64,000 nucleotides of DNA, taken from positions 124,001 through 188,000 of the forward strand of contig NZ_MSMP01000006.1 in NCBI RefSeq assembly GCF_001936575.1, in the 5' to 3' direction. Positions 35,145 to 45,700 of this stretch are shown one piece after another. Made by a program: the position numbers and the translations under genes. The DNA comes from Tenacibaculum agarivorans. Lineage in GTDB: Bacteria; Bacteroidota; Bacteroidia; Flavobacteriales; Flavobacteriaceae. The notes beneath the pieces are model-generated. The model was not told the DNA's origin, did not search any database, and was given only the letters and a program-made list of their open reading frames with translations. Numbering within the stretch: the first letter of the stretch is position 1; each line of letters opens with the position of its first letter.

Positions 35145-38100
35145 ATGAAAAAATGTTTACTATTCATAGTACTTAATTGTATTGTATTTAGTGCAAGCGC
35201 ACAATACACTCTAATTCCAGACGCCAATTTTGAAGCCGCATTATCTTCTTTAGATAATACACCTGGTGATGGTAAAATACTAACTTCTAGTATTCAGGGT
35301 TTAACAACACTGAATGTGGCGAATAAAAATATTAGTAGTTTGTCAGGTATCGAAGATTTTGTTTCGCTTACCCAATTAACAGCTAATGGAAATTCATTAA
35401 CAAGTATTGATGTAAGTAATCTTGTCGATTTAGAAGTTCTTACACTTTTTGAAAATCAATTAACAGCTATTGATTTAACAGCGAATACTAAATTAACTGA
35501 AATAGATTTTTTTGGTAATCAATTATCCAGTATAGATCTTTCGGAAAACGATGTATTAGAGAATGCTTATTTGGATAGCAATTTACTCACAAGTGTAGAT
35601 ATTTCACTAAATACAGTTTTAGAACGATTAGATGTTAGCAATAATGATTTATCGTCGTTAACCATTAAAAACGGAAATAACACAAATTTTAGAGGTTTTA
35701 GCGCCACGGGAAATGCGAATTTAACATGTATTATTGTAGATGATATTTCTTATGCAGAATCAAACTTCACAAACATTGATAGTGGAGTAAGATTCATAAA
35801 TACAAGTTGTGATTACATTCCAATTCCAGATGCCAATTTTGAAGCTGCTTTAAGTGCTTACGACGATGTTGCCTCTGATGGTCAAGTACCTATTGCTGAC
35901 ATTGAAAGCTTATTGACTTTAGATGTTTCTAATAGTAGCATCAGTAGTTTATCAGGAATTGAATATTTTACCTCGTTAACGCAATTAATTGCTAATAGTA
36001 ATTCACTTACAGCAATAGATGTGAGTGCTCTAGTTAATCTAGAAGAATTGGAGTTAGCTGAAAATCAAATAGACACTATTGATTTATCAAAAAATCCCAA
36101 ATTAAGAATAATAGATTTTTTTGGTAACTTACTAACAAGTCTTGATTTATCTCAGAATACACTTTTACGAAGAGTGTTTGTAGATGGAAATGCTATTACT
36201 GAAATAGATCTTTCGTTAAGTACAAAATTGGAAAGATTAGATGTTAGCAATAATAGCCTAACTTCTTTAAACATTAAAAATGGAAATAATACAAGTATTA
36301 GAGATTTTGGTGCCACAGGAAATTCTAGTTTAAGTTGTATACTAGTTGATAATGTAGCCTATGCACAAACAAATTTTACCAATATAGATACTGGAGTGGT
36401 ATTTAATACGGTTAATTGTGATTATACAGCAATACCAGATATTAATTTTGAAGCAGCTTTAGAAGCTTTAGGTTACGATGATTTTTCTGGAGATGGGCAA
36501 GTACCAAGTTATTTGATTAGTGGAGTTACATCGTTAAGTGTTTTTAATAATAACATTTCAGATGCAACGGGTATTGAAGCTTTCACTGCTTTAGAAGAAT
36601 TAAACATTTACAGTAATAGTTTAACCAGTTTAGATGTAAGTAATAATTCTCAATTAAAACATTTACGTTGTCAAAACAACCAAATAGCTGCGTTAGATGT
36701 TAGTTCAAATACCTTACTTGAAACTTTAATATGTGATAACAATCCATTTACAAGTTTAGACCTTTCAAAAAATATTTTGTTGAATGATATTAACATATCA
36801 AGTACTTTCATACGAACTATTGATGTGTCTAAAAATACGGTTTTAACTGTGTTAACTGCGGAAAATTTAGGGCTTTTGTCTATAGATTTGGGTAGTAACC
36901 CATTATTGGAAGAAGTGTCATTAATAGATGGTGCTTTTGTTATTATAAACTTAAAAAGCACAGGAAATACGGCTGTAGTAGATATGGATCTTTCTGGTAA
37001 TACCAACTTAACTTGTGTTTCTGTAGATGATGCAAGTTATGCAACTACAAATTGGACAGATATTGATGATGCTAGTGTATATACAACTTCGGCTTGTTCT
37101 TTAACTTATACTTCCATTCCAGATACTGCTTTTGAAACACGATTATTCGATTTAGGATATGATAATATTAATGGAGATGGTCAAGCTCCTACTGCATTTA
37201 TTCAATCAGTAACTAATTTAGATTTAAGTGGTTCTACTATATCAGATATCACTGGGATTAAAGATTTCACTTCTTTAGAAATTTTGACTGTTTCTTCTAA
37301 TCAAATTCAGACATTAGATTTAAGTGGAAATACCGTGATTAAAGAGATTTATGCAGAATCTACAAATATTGAAACCGTAAATGTCAGTAACATGACTGCA
37401 TTGGAAATCTTACATTGTAATAGTGCAAATGACTTAAGTACATTAACTTTAACAGGAGCTACTAGCTTAAAAGAGCTAAGTATATTTAACATTACAAATC
37501 TCACCAGTGTGGATGTAAGTACAAATACAGCTTTAGAAAAAATTACAAGTTATGGTAGTTCTTTAGCGAATTTAAATACCACAGGTGCGGTAAGTTTAAA
37601 AGAATTACAGTTGTATACATCTAAAATTTCAAGTTTAGATTTAAGCACAAACACGGCCTTAGAAATTGTAAATGCGAACAGTGCTCCTTTAACTTCTATC
37701 AATACAAACGGAGCTACTGCACTTGAAGAATTGTATGTATATCAAACGCAAATTACGGCGTTAGATGTTTCTACAAATACAGCATTAACTACGTTACATT
37801 GTTACAACGTAGGAGGACTAACCTCTTTAAACGTTTCAGGAGCTACAGCATTAACCGATTTGCAATGCCAAAATACTGGGATTACAAGTTTAGATGTTTC
37901 AACGAATATAAATTTGGAGACATTATATTGTCAAGACAATGCATTAACGGACCTTAATTTAAGAAATGGGAATAATACCCTACTTACAGACTTTAATCTT
38001 ACCAATAATTCGGTATCAGTATGTACGTTGGTTGATAATGTAATTTATGCAAATACCAACTTTACTAATATTGATAGCAATGTCACGTTTACGGTAACAG

Positions 38101-39584
38101 ATTGCGGATATACACAAATACCAGATCCAGCTTTTGAAGCTGCATTAGCCTTTATAGATGATATTGCAGAGGATGGACAAGTGCCTTCAGCTCGTGCAAG
38201 CGGCTTAACAGGATTAAATTTTAGGAGTAGTGTAATCTCAGATTTTACAGGGTTAGAAGATTTCGTAAGCATTACAAGTTTCCGTTACTCAATTGCTAGT
38301 AATTTAACGAGTATAGACTTTTCAGGGAACCCTGAGCTTACCAGTATAAGCATATCTAATAATAGTAATTTAACAACTGTAAATGTTACCCAAAACCCTT
38401 TATTAGAAACTTTAGACCTTTGGAGAAATAACATATCTGAAATAGATCTTACTCAAAATCCACTATTACAAGAAATATTTTTAGATGAAAATGGTAATCT
38501 ATCAACTATTGATCTTTCTCAAAATACTGCTTTAATCAATGTATTTCTTTCATCTTGTTCTTTAACTGCTATAGATCTTTCAAATAATCATTTATTGGAA
38601 CAAGTCTACATAGAGGAAAATAATTTAACGAGTATAGATGTAACCAACAATCCATTATTGAAAGAACTCTATATCTATGATAATCCAATTGAAGGCTATT
38701 TAGACTTGAGTAGTAATACTAGTCTAATAGACTTAGGTGCTTATAATTGTAATTTAACTGCTGTTAATCTTAAAAACGGAAACAATAGTAATTTCACTTA
38801 CATAGATACCACTGGAAATTCAAACTTAACTTGTGTGCAAGTAGATGATGCTGTAGATGCAACTTCAAAAATTAATGATGTTTATTACATAGATAATCAA
38901 ACTTCATTTAATGAAGATTGTGGATATAATTTTGCTGTTGCTTTAGAAGTTATTTTAGAAGGTGCTTTTGAGTTAGGTGTCAATAATATCATCATGCATG
39001 ATAATTTACGAGATAATACCACGGTATTAATTCCAACTACTTCTCCGTATAACTCAAATGAAACTTGTGAAACTACGGTTTTTGATACTACTGGAGAAAA
39101 TGCAGTAGTAGATTGGGTTGAGGTACAATTAAGGAATGCAACTGACATTACAGAAATCGTAGATACAAAATCTGCCTTATTACTGAGAAATGGTACTGTG
39201 GTAGATACTGATGGTACTTCCCCCGTACCATTCAGTCAACTACAAGGTGATTTTTACGTAGGTATTGCGCATAGAAATCATTTAACCATTGTATCCAATA
39301 CAATCTATTCCTTCACGAGTACTATTGATACTATAGATTTTACAAATGCATCAAATATTTCAGGGGGAACTTCAGCATTAATAGATTTAGGAGATGGTTA
39401 CAATGGAATACCACTAGGCGATATTGATGAAAATGGTCAAGTTCAAAATGCAGACATATCAAATACAGTTTTGCAAATTGGGGTTTCGGGGTACAACATT
39501 TTTGATGTGGACATGAATGGTCAAGTTCAAAATGCCGATGTGAATACCATTTTACAAAATATTGGTAAAGGAGAGCAATTTTAA
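35145..39584 (+). CDS. Giant secreted LRR-array protein with dockerin-like C-terminus (five LRR blocks)
   Basis: A 1479-aa protein with Sec signal peptide (CLLFIVLNCIVFSASA). Five LRR blocks start near residues 21, 223, 425, 654 and 988, each opening with YTxIPDxNFE...DGQVP and closing with LNIKNGNN...NLTCIxVDD...Cys. Between these caps are 21-22-residue LRRs of the type LDLSxNTxLxxLxxxxNxLTS. A conserved C-terminal module (about 1266-1420, TTSPYNSNETCETTVFD, DWVEVQLRNATD, AHRNHLTIVSN) precedes two EF-hand/dockerin-like loops (DIDENGQVQNAD and DVDMNGQVQNAD) and the end GKGEQF. No classical type IX sorting domain is recognised. The function is probably surface binding or adhesion. Confidence 0.88.
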   Translation: MKKCLLFIVLNCIVFSASAQYTLIPDANFEAALSSLDNTPGDGKILTSSIQGLTTLNVANKNISSLSGIEDFVSLTQLTANGNSLTSIDVSNLVDLEVLTLFENQLTAIDLTANTKLTEIDFFGNQLSSIDLSENDVLENAYLDSNLLTSVDISLNTVLERLDVSNNDLSSLTIKNGNNTNFRGFSATGNANLTCIIVDDISYAESNFTNIDSGVRFINTSCDYIPIPDANFEAALSAYDDVASDGQVPIADIESLLTLDVSNSSISSLSGIEYFTSLTQLIANSNSLTAIDVSALVNLEELELAENQIDTIDLSKNPKLRIIDFFGNLLTSLDLSQNTLLRRVFVDGNAITEIDLSLSTKLERLDVSNNSLTSLNIKNGNNTSIRDFGATGNSSLSCILVDNVAYAQTNFTNIDTGVVFNTVNCDYTAIPDINFEAALEALGYDDFSGDGQVPSYLISGVTSLSVFNNNISDATGIEAFTALEELNIYSNSLTSLDVSNNSQLKHLRCQNNQIAALDVSSNTLLETLICDNNPFTSLDLSKNILLNDINISSTFIRTIDVSKNTVLTVLTAENLGLLSIDLGSNPLLEEVSLIDGAFVIINLKSTGNTAVVDMDLSGNTNLTCVSVDDASYATTNWTDIDDASVYTTSACSLTYTSIPDTAFETRLFDLGYDNINGDGQAPTAFIQSVTNLDLSGSTISDITGIKDFTSLEILTVSSNQIQTLDLSGNTVIKEIYAESTNIETVNVSNMTALEILHCNSANDLSTLTLTGATSLKELSIFNITNLTSVDVSTNTALEKITSYGSSLANLNTTGAVSLKELQLYTSKISSLDLSTNTALEIVNANSAPLTSINTNGATALEELYVYQTQITALDVSTNTALTTLHCYNVGGLTSLNVSGATALTDLQCQNTGITSLDVSTNINLETLYCQDNALTDLNLRNGNNTLLTDFNLTNNSVSVCTLVDNVIYANTNFTNIDSNVTFTVTDCGYTQIPDPAFEAALAFIDDIAEDGQVPSARASGLTGLNFRSSVISDFTGLEDFVSITSFRYSIASNLTSIDFSGNPELTSISISNNSNLTTVNVTQNPLLETLDLWRNNISEIDLTQNPLLQEIFLDENGNLSTIDLSQNTALINVFLSSCSLTAIDLSNNHLLEQVYIEENNLTSIDVTNNPLLKELYIYDNPIEGYLDLSSNTSLIDLGAYNCNLTAVNLKNGNNSNFTYIDTTGNSNLTCVQVDDAVDATSKINDVYYIDNQTSFNEDCGYNFAVALEVILEGAFELGVNNIIMHDNLRDNTTVLIPTTSPYNSNETCETTVFDTTGENAVVDWVEVQLRNATDITEIVDTKSALLLRNGTVVDTDGTSPVPFSQLQGDFYVGIAHRNHLTIVSNTIYSFTSTIDTIDFTNASNISGGTSALIDLGDGYNGIPLGDIDENGQVQNADISNTVLQIGVSGYNIFDVDMNGQVQNADVNTILQNIGKGEQF

Positions 39585-39614
39585 GCAATAAGCAGAAACT
39601 AAATCACGATCAAA

Positions 39615-42600
39615 ATGAAAAAGTATATACTATTTGTAGTATTTAATGTAATAGCATTTACTATAAATGCACAATACACACAAATCCCAGATGATAATTT
39701 TGAAGCAGCTTTAGCTAAATATGATGATAATCCTGGAGATAATCAGATTCCAACTGAAGAAATTGAAAATATAGCTAAACTAGATGTTTCTAACTTAGGA
39801 ATTAATAACTTATCGGGTATTGAAGATTTTATTTTTCTGGAAGAATTGAATTGTTCGGGAAACAATTTAACAAGTTTAAATGTTAGTGATTTATCAACTT
39901 TAGCCATTTTACGTTGTAATGATAACGCATTAACAAGTCTGAATATTGGAGGTATCAATAGTTTGGAAGAACTATACTGCCAAAATAACGAATTGAATAG
40001 TATAGATATCACTTCAGCAACAGATATTAGTTTTTTATACTGTTCAGGAAACAATATTTCTAGTATTGATTTTAGTTCTTCCGATTTTCTTGAAGTTATT
40101 GACTGTTCTGAGAATGATATCTCTAGTTTAACCTTAAATAATCTAGGAGATTTAGAAGAATTGTATTGTAACGATAACAATTTAACTAGCTTAGATCTTC
40201 AATTCAATCCGAATGTAAATACGGTAAATGCATCAGATAATAATATCACAAGTTTTAATGGAGAAAATTTAGAAGTCTTAGAAACATTAACCTTGAGTAG
40301 GAATCCTCTCAGTGAAATTGATTTGAGTGAATTAATAGCCTTAAGAGAGTTAGTATTAGTAACCTCTGATTTAACCAGTTTAGATGTTTCTAAAAATGTC
40401 GTTTTAACAGATATTCAAGTGACTGGACATAGCATTGAATCTTTTGATTTCCGAAAGAATACCTTATTGAAACAATTAGTTGTAGTTTCTTCTGCTACCA
40501 AATATATCAACGTACAAAATGGAAATAACTCAAATATTACATTCGCCACCCTATATGGTGATCAGAATTTATGTGTCGCTGTTAATGATCTAAGTTATGC
40601 TCAAAGTAATTGGACAAATGTACAATCCACAGATATTTATACAGAAGACTTTTGTAGATATACGCAAATTCCTGATACTAATTTTGAGAATGCATTATCC
40701 GCTTATGACAATATTGCCAATGATGGACAAGTACCAACCATTAATATTGAAAATTTAACCTCACTTTCTCTTAATGAAAAAGGCATTCAAAATACAACAG
40801 GAATTGAAGATTTTGTTGCATTAACCAGTTTGTCTTTAAGAGAAAATAGTTTTTCAACTATAGATCTTTCAAACAACACACTGTTAGAAAGTGTTGATTT
40901 AAATGAAGCTACTTCTTTAGAAACAATAAACTTAACAGGGTTATCTAAATTAACATACCTAGACTTAAATCAAACGAATATTTCTGAAGTAGATATTAGC
41001 GATGCAGTATTACTAGAGTATGCTGATCTATCTACTTCTAACCTGTCAACACTAGATGTTACCAATAATACTTTACTAGATGATTTAGATGTAGCTTGGA
41101 CTAACCTTTCCGCTTTGGATCTTTCTAAATGTGTTAACCTAACAGAATTTAGAGCTTACAATGCCGACTTATATTCATTAAATATTAAAAACGGAAATAA
41201 CGCTAAAATTAATAGTTTTGACGTTAGAAATAATCCGAATCTGACTTGTATTTTAGTTGATGATGCCAATGTAACTTATTTAAGCGGTTGGAGTAAAAAT
41301 AGCAGCACAAATTTTAGTGATACCTATTGTCGTTATACACAGATTCCTGATATTAATTTTGAAGCAGCTTTGGAAACATTAATAGACGATGATGAGTCAG
41401 GAGATGGGCAAGTTCCTACTGCTTTAATCGAAGTAATGACTACATTAAACGTATCTGACGCTAGTATTACAGACCTTACTGGTATCAAAGATTTTAAAGC
41501 ATTACAAGTACTAGACATTGAAGGTAATAATATCGTAGATTTAGATATAAGCGGTATGGACAATCTATTGTCATTAGAGGCTTCAGCGGCAATAACTTCA
41601 TCATTAGATGCTTCCAATACCTCATCATTAACTACAATTAATATATATGAGAGTGATATTTCAAGTATAGATCTTACTAATGCAGAAGCTCTAGAAGAAT
41701 TATATGTATACAGAACCTTAATTGATACCTTAGATGTAAGTACTAGCAATGAATTAACTAGATTAATTGCCTTTGAAACGCCAAATCTAAAATCTATTGA
41801 TCTTACCGACGCCGCAGTATTAAGAGAATTAGAGTTATATAGAAGTTCTGTAGTAACTTTAGATTTATCAACCAATATAGGTTTGGAAAGTATTACCCTT
41901 TTTGAAACAGATTTAAGTTCATTAAATCTTCAAAATGGGAACAATGGAAATATCGGATTTATAAATATAAAGGATAATACAAACCTATACTGTGTAGAGG
42001 TTGATAATCCGAGCTATTCAAATACTAATTGGACGAATAAGGATAGTCAAACAGTTTTTAGTTTAGATTGCCAGACATTATTAGTGAGCCCTTCTGTAGT
42101 TCTAGAAGGTGCGTTTGAACTTGATAATTCTGGTACTGCCCCTACATTAATGCGAGACGATTTAAATGATGAAGGTTATCTACCCACAACTTCTCCATAT
42201 GGTGATGGAGCCGTTTTTGAAGGGAGTTCATTTAGTGGTTCAGACGATACTTCAATAGTAGACTGGGTTGAGATACAACTAAGAAATCCAAATAATATTA
42301 ATGAGATTTTATATAGACAATCTGCAAAACTTCAACAAGGAGGGTTGATTGTAGGAGTAAATACAGAAAATGTAGAATTTTCTGCTTGGTCAGGACTCTA
42401 TTATATTGCTATTGCTCATCGAAACCATTTGACTATAGTCTCTAATACTACTCATACATTAAGCAGTGAAAGTACACTAGAATTAGATATGAAAACTGTA
42501 GCAAATGTTTTTAATGGCACTAGTGCTTTGGTAGACATGGGTAATGGATATTTTGCTATGCCTATGGGTGATGTAGATGAAAACGGTCAAGTTCAAAATG

Positions 42601-42734
42601 CAGATATATCAAATACGGTCTTACAAATTGGGATTTCAGGATATAGTATTTTTGATGTAGACATGAACGGGCAGGTACAAAACTCTGATGTAAATACCAT
42701 TCTACAAAACATAGGTATAGGAGAACAATTTTAA
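39615..42734 (+). CDS. Secreted LRR-array protein with dockerin-like C-terminus (three LRR blocks)
   Basis: A 1039-aa protein with signal peptide (ILFVVFNVIAFTINA), three LRR blocks (starting near residues 21, 348 and 573), the shared C-terminal module (about 827-980) and two dockerin-like loops (DVDENGQVQNAD, DVDMNGQVQNSD), ending GIGEQF. It starts 30 bp after the 1479-aa gene and belongs to the same operon. Block 1 has unusually many Cys/Ser/Asn in the variable LRR positions (LYCSGNNI, IDCSENDI, LYCNDNNL), different from its neighbours. Confidence 0.87.
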   Translation: MKKYILFVVFNVIAFTINAQYTQIPDDNFEAALAKYDDNPGDNQIPTEEIENIAKLDVSNLGINNLSGIEDFIFLEELNCSGNNLTSLNVSDLSTLAILRCNDNALTSLNIGGINSLEELYCQNNELNSIDITSATDISFLYCSGNNISSIDFSSSDFLEVIDCSENDISSLTLNNLGDLEELYCNDNNLTSLDLQFNPNVNTVNASDNNITSFNGENLEVLETLTLSRNPLSEIDLSELIALRELVLVTSDLTSLDVSKNVVLTDIQVTGHSIESFDFRKNTLLKQLVVVSSATKYINVQNGNNSNITFATLYGDQNLCVAVNDLSYAQSNWTNVQSTDIYTEDFCRYTQIPDTNFENALSAYDNIANDGQVPTINIENLTSLSLNEKGIQNTTGIEDFVALTSLSLRENSFSTIDLSNNTLLESVDLNEATSLETINLTGLSKLTYLDLNQTNISEVDISDAVLLEYADLSTSNLSTLDVTNNTLLDDLDVAWTNLSALDLSKCVNLTEFRAYNADLYSLNIKNGNNAKINSFDVRNNPNLTCILVDDANVTYLSGWSKNSSTNFSDTYCRYTQIPDINFEAALETLIDDDESGDGQVPTALIEVMTTLNVSDASITDLTGIKDFKALQVLDIEGNNIVDLDISGMDNLLSLEASAAITSSLDASNTSSLTTINIYESDISSIDLTNAEALEELYVYRTLIDTLDVSTSNELTRLIAFETPNLKSIDLTDAAVLRELELYRSSVVTLDLSTNIGLESITLFETDLSSLNLQNGNNGNIGFINIKDNTNLYCVEVDNPSYSNTNWTNKDSQTVFSLDCQTLLVSPSVVLEGAFELDNSGTAPTLMRDDLNDEGYLPTTSPYGDGAVFEGSSFSGSDDTSIVDWVEIQLRNPNNINEILYRQSAKLQQGGLIVGVNTENVEFSAWSGLYYIAIAHRNHLTIVSNTTHTLSSESTLELDMKTVANVFNGTSALVDMGNGYFAMPMGDVDENGQVQNADISNTVLQIGISGYSIFDVDMNGQVQNSDVNTILQNIGIGEQF

Positions 42735-42745
42735 GACAAAACATC

Positions 42746-45700
42746 ATGAAAAAACAACTACTTATACTCTTTTTTTTAAGCATCCCATTTTTGATTTTTT
42801 CACAAGAATGCAATGAGGACCCAATAATTACAAAAAAACCAGTATCTGTAACAGTATTAGAAAACGGAACGGTTCAATTTTCAATAGAAGCTGCCAATTA
42901 TAAAGAAGTGTACTGGTATAGAAGTACTGGAGTTGGTACAGCATCTATAATTTCTAATAATGATATTTATTCTGGAGCTAAAACTACAACATTGACGTTA
43001 GAAAATATTCCTGCTGAATATGATGGATATCAATATGCTGCATCTATCCTTGATGATTGTAGCGAGTCAGACTCTTCGGAATATGTTACACTTACTGTAC
43101 TTCCTGAGTATACAAGTATACCAGATACTAATTTTGAGAATAAACTTTGGGAGCTAGGCTATGATAATTTTCAAAATGATGGTCGAGTACTAACAAATAG
43201 TATCTATGAAATTACCTCATTAAATATATCAAATGAAAACATTTCAGATTTAACAGGTATTGAAAGTTTTGTCTCGCTAGAAGAACTGAACTGTAACTTT
43301 AATTCATTAACGAATATAGATTTATCAGCAAACATAAAACTTAAACAGTTACTAATAGGTAGAAATAAATTAACAACATTAGACTTAAGTACAAATACAG
43401 CATTAGAAGAGCTAAACTGTGACTTTAATGATCTTACCAGTGTTAATCTTGTCACTTGTTCTAATTTAACTGTACTTAATATTGGAGATAATAAATTGGC
43501 AAGTATTGATTTAAGCGGAAATACATTACTTGAAAGAGTGGGAGTTTATAGAAATAATTTAACTGGATTAAACTTATCAAATAACAGATTAATTAGTTAT
43601 TTATCTGCTTCGGGTAATGACTTTTCTTCAGGTATTGATTTAAGTACTAATACGGAACTGGATGAATTAGAAATCTCTTTTTCTAATCTTACAAGTATTG
43701 ACTTAACTACAAATGCTAAATTAAGGGAACTCAATTTATCATTCAATGATATTACTTCAATTAATTTAATAAACAATGTCTTATTAGAAGAATTAGACTT
43801 AGAAGAAAATAACTTAACTACTATTGACCTTACTACAAACACAGCTTTAATTGAAGTAGACTTAGGAGAAAATCTATTTACAAATTTACATTTTCCCGAT
43901 AACAATAACTTAGTTGATATCAATGCAGAGGAAAATGAACTATTAACAACTGTAACCTTCGGAAACTTGACTGCTATTGATGAAATTATCATGGACAAAT
44001 GTATAATCAGTTCCATAGACGTTTCAAATTTATCTTCGCTTACAAGATTAGACTTGAGAGAGAATAATATTTCCTCATTAGATTTATCTAACAACACAAA
44101 TCTATATAGAGTCTATTTAAGTGAAAATGAATTAAGCTATTTAAATATTAAAAACGGTAATAATACCAGTATAGGTACATTTAGTATTTCTGATAACAGT
44201 AGTTTAACCTGTGTGTTGGTAGACGATGTTGCCTATAGTGAGACAAATTGGACTAGTATTGATGAGTTTACAACGTTTAATGAGACGGATTGTACGTATG
44301 TAAGTATTCCAGATGCTAATTTTGAAGCCGCTTTAGAAGCTTTGGGTTATGATGATCTTTCTGGAGATGGACAAGTACCTAGAGATAGAGTACAAACTAT
44401 TACAAGTCTTGACATTAGAAGTAAGAATATTGCAAACCTTACTGGTATCGAAGCTTTTGCAGCATTAGAAGAACTAAGAGCTAATAGTAACCAAATTACT
44501 ACTGTAGATTTTTCAAAAAGCATAGCATTAAAAACACTATTTATTGGAAATAATACGTTAACAAGTGTTGACTTATCTAAAAATGAAAACCTTGAATACC
44601 TTTCTGTTGGCAATCTAAATTTAAGTGGAGGAATAGACCTTTCTAATAATTATAATTTAACAAGTTTATTAGCTGAAAACTGTAATTTGAGTAGTATTGA
44701 TGTATCAAATAATACTGCATTAACATATTTAGAATTAGATGAAAATCCATTAACTAATTTAGATGTAACTACGCTAGTTAATCTAGAAAGTTTATTAGTA
44801 AAAAACACAACTTTGTCTACCATCGATTTGTCAGGTAATACAGCATTAGAGTTTTTTAGTTTTGGTAGTAGTAACTTTGAAAGCCTTGATTTTTCTGGAC
44901 TTACAAATCTGAAAACTCTTGATGGAAGTGGAAATAGTAATCTAACTACTTTAGTTTTAGATGGAAATACAGCTTTAGAATTATTTCAAGTAAATACTGG
45001 TGATATAACTGCATTAGATTTCACAGATGCTGTTAACCTTACCTTTTTAAGTGCAGGTGTTAATCAACTGGAAACTTTAGATTTAAGCAATAATACAAAG
45101 CTTACAACAATACAACTTTATAGCAATAATTTAAGAAGTTTAGATCTTAGAAATATTGATGTAACACAAATCACTAATTTAAGTATTGGACAAAATACTG
45201 ATTTATCTTGTGTATCAGTTGATGATGTAAATTATGCAACCAATAATTTTACATCAGCTGTTGAATATAGTATTGGTTGTGATTCGTACACCTACATTCC
45301 TGATGATAATTTTGAAGCAGCACTTTCAATTCTAGACGATATAGCAAATGATAACTTTATTCCAAATAGTAGTATTGAAAACCTTGTTAACTTAGATGTT
45401 TCAAACAAAAACATAGTTGATTTAACAGGTATTGAAGGGTTTACTGATTTAACTACATTGAATGCAAGTGGAAATCAATTAAAAACTGCTGATTTTTCAG
45501 GGAATACGAACTTAGAAAGCATCAATTTAAGTACTAATACATTACAACTTTTAGATGTGTCTAGCTTGATAAATCTTACCAGCTTGGATGTAAACACGAA
45601 TGATTTATTAGTGTTAAATATTAAAAATGGAGCAAATACCATTTTAAGTTCTTTTGATGCCACCGGTAATGCAAATCTAACTTGTATTCTAGTAGATAGT

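Noticed and set aside
39418..39584. Type IX secretion C-terminal sorting domain on the LRR proteins
   Set aside because: The C-terminus shows EF-hand/dockerin-like loops and GEQF, without the usual beta-sandwich end (NPxxxxxxI...G.Y.L.I.....xxKxxK).
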